Source: Methylobacterium nodulans ORS 2060 (GTDB lineage: Bacteria > Pseudomonadota > Alphaproteobacteria > Rhizobiales > Beijerinckiaceae). From it: a DNA stretch of 64,000 bases. This document shows positions 61,548 through 64,000 of the stretch, one piece after another. Each line of letters begins with the position of its first letter. The first letter of the stretch is position 1. The stretch lies in contig NC_011892.1 of assembly GCF_000022085.1 (NCBI RefSeq), positions 248,001 to 312,000 of the forward strand, written 5' to 3'. Below the pieces are notes generated by a model. That model was not told the origin of the DNA. It saw only the letters and a program-made list of their open reading frames with translations, and made no database searches. The position numbers were made by a program, and so were the translations under genes.

Positions 61548-63002
61548 TCAGGGGAAGAGCGTGATCATGCGCTCTTCGCTCATCTCGCGAACGGCATAGC
61601 GCGGTCCCTCGCGGCCGAAACCGCTGTCCTTCGTGCCGCCGTAAGGCATCACATCCACGCGGGAGCTCGGCGTCTCGTTGATGTGGACGCCTCCCACCTC
61701 GAGCCGGCGCGCCGCCGTCAGCGCCGCGTCAAGACGGTTGGTGAACAGCCCCGTCGCGAGGCCGAACGGGGTCGCGTTCACTCGCGCGATCGCCTCGTCG
61801 AGCGTATCGAAGGGCGCGATGCACAGGACCGGCCCGAAGACCTCGCGGCAGCCAATGGGCGTGCCAGGATCGACGTCGCCGAGTAGCGTCGGCGGGACTA
61901 CCGCGCCGACACGCTCGCCCCCGGCCAGCCGCCGAGCACCACCCTCCAGGGCCTGCCCGATCCAGGACTCGATGCGCCTCGCCGATTCCTCACTGATGAC
62001 CGGGCCCACGACCGTGTCGGGGCGCCCTGGATCACCATAGGGGAGAGCAGTCACCAAGGCCGCGAGCCGGGTCTCGACCTCGTCGAGGCGGGAGCGCTCG
62101 ACGAGCAGCACCTGGATCGAGGTGCAGACCTGACCGGCCTTGCGGAAGCTCGCGTTGACCACCTTCGGCAGCGCGACGTGGAGATTGGCGTCGGCGCAGA
62201 GGATACAGTGGGCGATCGAGCCGAGCTCCATCTGGGTGCGGCGCAGGCCCACCCGCTCCTGGATGGCTCGACCGACCTCCGTGCTGCCCGTGAAGGCGTA
62301 GAAGCGCACGACGGGCTCGTCGAGGAGCCACTGCGCCACCTCCGCGCCTCCATGCAGCACCGAGATCAGCCCTGGCGGGAGGCCCGCCGCGATCAGCACC
62401 TCCGCCATGAGGCAGGACGAGAGCGGCGTGTGCATCGAGGGCTTGAGCACGACCGCATTCCCCGCGGCGAGCGCCGGGCCGACCTTGTGCGCGACTGTGT
62501 TGAGGGGAGCGTTGAACGGCGTGATCGCGCACACGACGCCCAGCGGCACGCGCAGGGTGAAGCCAATGCGCCCGGTCTGCCCACCGGCGCCTTCAATCGG
62601 CACAATCTCGCCGCCGAAGTCCCGCGCCTCCTCGGCGGACAGGCGGAACGTCGCCGCACAGCGACGGACCTCGCCGGCAGCATCGCTTCGCGGGAAGCCG
62701 GCCTCCTGGCGCAGGATATCGACCAGTTCCTCGCTGCGCTGCTCGATCAGCGCGGCCGCGCGGTCGAGCACGGCACCGCGCGCATGGTTGTCGAGCGTGC
62801 TTGCGCGGAACGCTGCGTCAGCCCGGGCAATGCATCGGCGCACCTGCTCGCGCCCCGGCAGGCACACTTCCGCGAAGGGCTGCAGGCGATACTTGTCCAG
62901 GACGGGCGCGCTCGCCTCGCCTGTCGTCCACTCACCGGCGATCAGCAGCCGACCCGTGGCTTGGCGTTGGCCCGGTGACCCGTGTGGCGCGCTATCCGCC
63001 AT
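61548..63002 (-). CDS. aldehyde dehydrogenase family protein
   Basis: The 484-residue NAD(P)-dependent enzyme has the ALDH landmarks: cofactor motif GVVCAITPFNAPLNTVAHKV and NAVVLKPSMHTPLSS, FTGSTEVGRAIQERVGL, the general-base Glu in TQMELGSIAHC, the catalytic Cys in RKAGQVCTSIQVLL, and EVFGPVLCIAPFD. In place of the usual GGK the motif is GSI, seen in some lactaldehyde- and phosphonoacetaldehyde-dehydrogenase-like members. It is the first gene of the long minus-strand operon and faces the divergent LysR gene. It probably oxidises the aldehyde made by the TPP enzyme. Confidence 0.85.
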   Translation of the reverse strand: MADSAPHGSPGQRQATGRLLIAGEWTTGEASAPVLDKYRLQPFAEVCLPGREQVRRCIARADAAFRASTLDNHARGAVLDRAAALIEQRSEELVDILRQEAGFPRSDAAGEVRRCAATFRLSAEEARDFGGEIVPIEGAGGQTGRIGFTLRVPLGVVCAITPFNAPLNTVAHKVGPALAAGNAVVLKPSMHTPLSSCLMAEVLIAAGLPPGLISVLHGGAEVAQWLLDEPVVRFYAFTGSTEVGRAIQERVGLRRTQMELGSIAHCILCADANLHVALPKVVNASFRKAGQVCTSIQVLLVERSRLDEVETRLAALVTALPYGDPGRPDTVVGPVISEESARRIESWIGQALEGGARRLAGGERVGAVVPPTLLGDVDPGTPIGCREVFGPVLCIAPFDTLDEAIARVNATPFGLATGLFTNRLDAALTAARRLEVGGVHINETPSSRVDVMPYGGTKDSGFGREGPRYAVREMSEERMITLFP

Positions 63003-63071
63003 CGTCGAACGTCCCCTCGCGGTTGTTCTCGTTCCAGGAGCAGACTAGGTGAAGGACCGGCTCTAACCGAA

Positions 63072-63119
63072 ATACCGATTTCCGTTGTGGGCCATAAGCG
63101 GATCCTATAGCGTCGGTAT
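63072..63119. promoter_or_regulatory. inverted repeat between ALDH operon and LysR gene
   Basis: ATACCGA at 63072-63078 and TCGGTAT at 63113-63119 are exact inverted repeats separated by 34 bases in the 136-base divergent intergenic region. LysR regulators typically bind T-N11-A-type dyads covering 50-60 bases there. This pair is a candidate for the outer edges of such a site, but it is short and could be chance. Confidence 0.35.
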
Positions 63120-63138
63120 CCCGCATCGGTTCCGGCCC

Positions 63139-64000
63139 ATGGATTTTCGACAGCTTCGCTACTTTGCCCAGATCGTCGAGAGCGGGAGCCTCTCAAAGGC
63201 ATCGCGCAACCTCTACGTGGCGCAGCCGGCGCTGAGCCAGCAGTTGGCCAAGCTCGAGGACGAGGTCGGTAAGCCGCTGCTGCACCGCTCGACGCGCGGC
63301 GTGACACCCACAGAGAATGGTCTCGCACTGTACCATCATGCGCGCTTCATGCTGCGCCAACTCGATCAAGCACTCTCGATCGCGCGACAAGAGTCAGGCC
63401 AAATCGAAGGAATGGTGTCGATTGGTTTGCCTGCCACCACTGTTCTGGCCATCGGTACGCCACTGGTGCGACGCATCCGAACCAAGTACCCGGGCATCAT
63501 GCTGAATGTCGTGGAGGGGATGAGCGGCCATCTCACCCACATGATACGACTTTGCCAGTTGGATTTGGCAATTCTGTTCAACAGTGATGTGGCGTCTGAT
63601 TTACCGTCAACCGTTCTATTGGATGAGGAGCTGTTCGTTATCTTGCCCAGCAACAGCCCGTTGGTGCCGCACGATCGAACCAGCATCACGATTGCCGAAG
63701 CCGCGGCGCTGCCACTCATCCTGCCAACTGGCACGCATGGTCTGCGCCGCCGCATTTCCGCAGAATTCGAGGAGCGCAACCTCACAGCGCATGTGGTGGC
63801 TGAGATCGACTCGCTGTCGCTCGTGATGAGCTGCGTTTACGACGGGATTGGCGCGACCATTAAGCCGATCTCATCACTGCAACTGGGCGGAAAGCGGCGA
63901 AAGGAATGGCGTGCTCTCTCGATCTCGGACGCGCGTCTCAGTCGGCGGAATTACCTCTACTCGATTAATGCGGATCTGCTCTCGCCGGCAGCCTCCGTCG
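63139..64000 (+). CDS. LysR-family transcriptional regulator, 3' end beyond window
   Basis: The frame from ATG 63139 is open to the window edge (287 residues seen of about 300-310). It has the LysR HTH (MDFRQLRYFAQIVESGSLSK and LYVAQPALSQQLAKLEDEVG) and most of the effector domain (VSIGLPATTVLAIGTPLVRR; SGHLTHMIRLCQLDLAILFN). The subgroup resembles NAC/CynR-like regulators of nitrogen and catabolic genes. It is divergent from the aldehyde dehydrogenase operon and is the likely activator of that operon. Its codon use is slightly less GC-rich than that of the operon. Confidence 0.85.
   Translation, partial: MDFRQLRYFAQIVESGSLSKASRNLYVAQPALSQQLAKLEDEVGKPLLHRSTRGVTPTENGLALYHHARFMLRQLDQALSIARQESGQIEGMVSIGLPATTVLAIGTPLVRRIRTKYPGIMLNVVEGMSGHLTHMIRLCQLDLAILFNSDVASDLPSTVLLDEELFVILPSNSPLVPHDRTSITIAEAAALPLILPTGTHGLRRRISAEFEERNLTAHVVAEIDSLSLVMSCVYDGIGATIKPISSLQLGGKRRKEWRALSISDARLSRRNYLYSINADLLSPAASV

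Noticed and set aside
59826..61886. 686-codon plus-strand frame
   Set aside because: Antisense to the TPP enzyme and aldehyde dehydrogenase genes, both of which have intact catalytic motifs.

Overview
The window is high-GC DNA from an alphaproteobacterium, most likely Methylobacterium, Methylorubrum or a near relative. The reasons are the overall base composition, an IalB-family envelope protein, a tyrosine recombinase of a type I associate with Methylobacterium genomes, and the set of transporters and insertion sequences. This assignment is inference from protein character only; no rRNA or other marker gene is present.

Region 1 (1-12344) is metabolic. It holds the end of a tautomerase gene, a DUF485-actP acetate-type symporter pair behind a sigma-54-like promoter, a nitronate monooxygenase, an alpha/beta hydrolase, a decayed GlxA/AraC-type regulator, and a second DUF485-symporter pair on the minus strand. 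A nitrilase, a LysR regulator and an MHS-family transporter follow on the minus strand, with a divergent sulfite-oxidase-like molybdoenzyme. Region 2 (12345-21112) has an IS6-family element next to an older IS6 relic, an RND efflux pump and adaptor divergent from a TetR gene across a 47-bp nested palindrome, a frameshifted Bcr/CflA-type MFS gene, and a fabF-like gene cut off at about 21112.

Region 3 (21112-31770) is a minus-strand surface-adhesion locus: small ORFs, a Fis-type HTH regulator, an EAL (c-di-GMP) protein, a small unknown gene, a 2157-residue trimeric autotransporter adhesin with large internal repeats, an IalB-like secreted protein and a single-pass membrane protein. Start and stop codons overlap along its 5' half, so it looks like one operon. 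Region 4 (32380-36787) is a pile-up of insertion sequences, several broken: IS1182, an IS5 fragment, an IS3 end, an IS110/IS1111 element with an amber stop, and an intact IS5/IS1031-type element with a TCA target duplication.

Region 5 (36979-45315) is a three-gene Shango-like anti-phage operon: a TerB-domain protein, a BrxD-like ATPase and an Lhr/BrxHI-like helicase. Its TerB protein carries an N-terminal signal sequence, a peptidoglycan-binding-like domain and a membrane segment. A tyrosine recombinase lacking its catalytic tyrosine follows. The ATPase gene has an apparent one-base deletion near its 3' end.

Region 6 (45313-64000) is again catabolic: a truncated ATP-citrate-lyase-like gene, tcuBA (tricarballylate oxidation) with a divergent GntR regulator, then a long minus-strand operon. 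That operon encodes an aldehyde dehydrogenase, a TPP enzyme, a branched-chain-type ABC transporter with a LivM-LivG-LivF triple fusion, a sugar-isomerase-like protein, two NAD-dependent epimerases, a cupin, an SDR and a flavoprotein dehydrogenase. A divergent LysR gene runs off the end. Two sharp junctions (about 21112 and 45313), each joining two truncated genes, show that the window has been built by recombination around the adhesion and defence segments.
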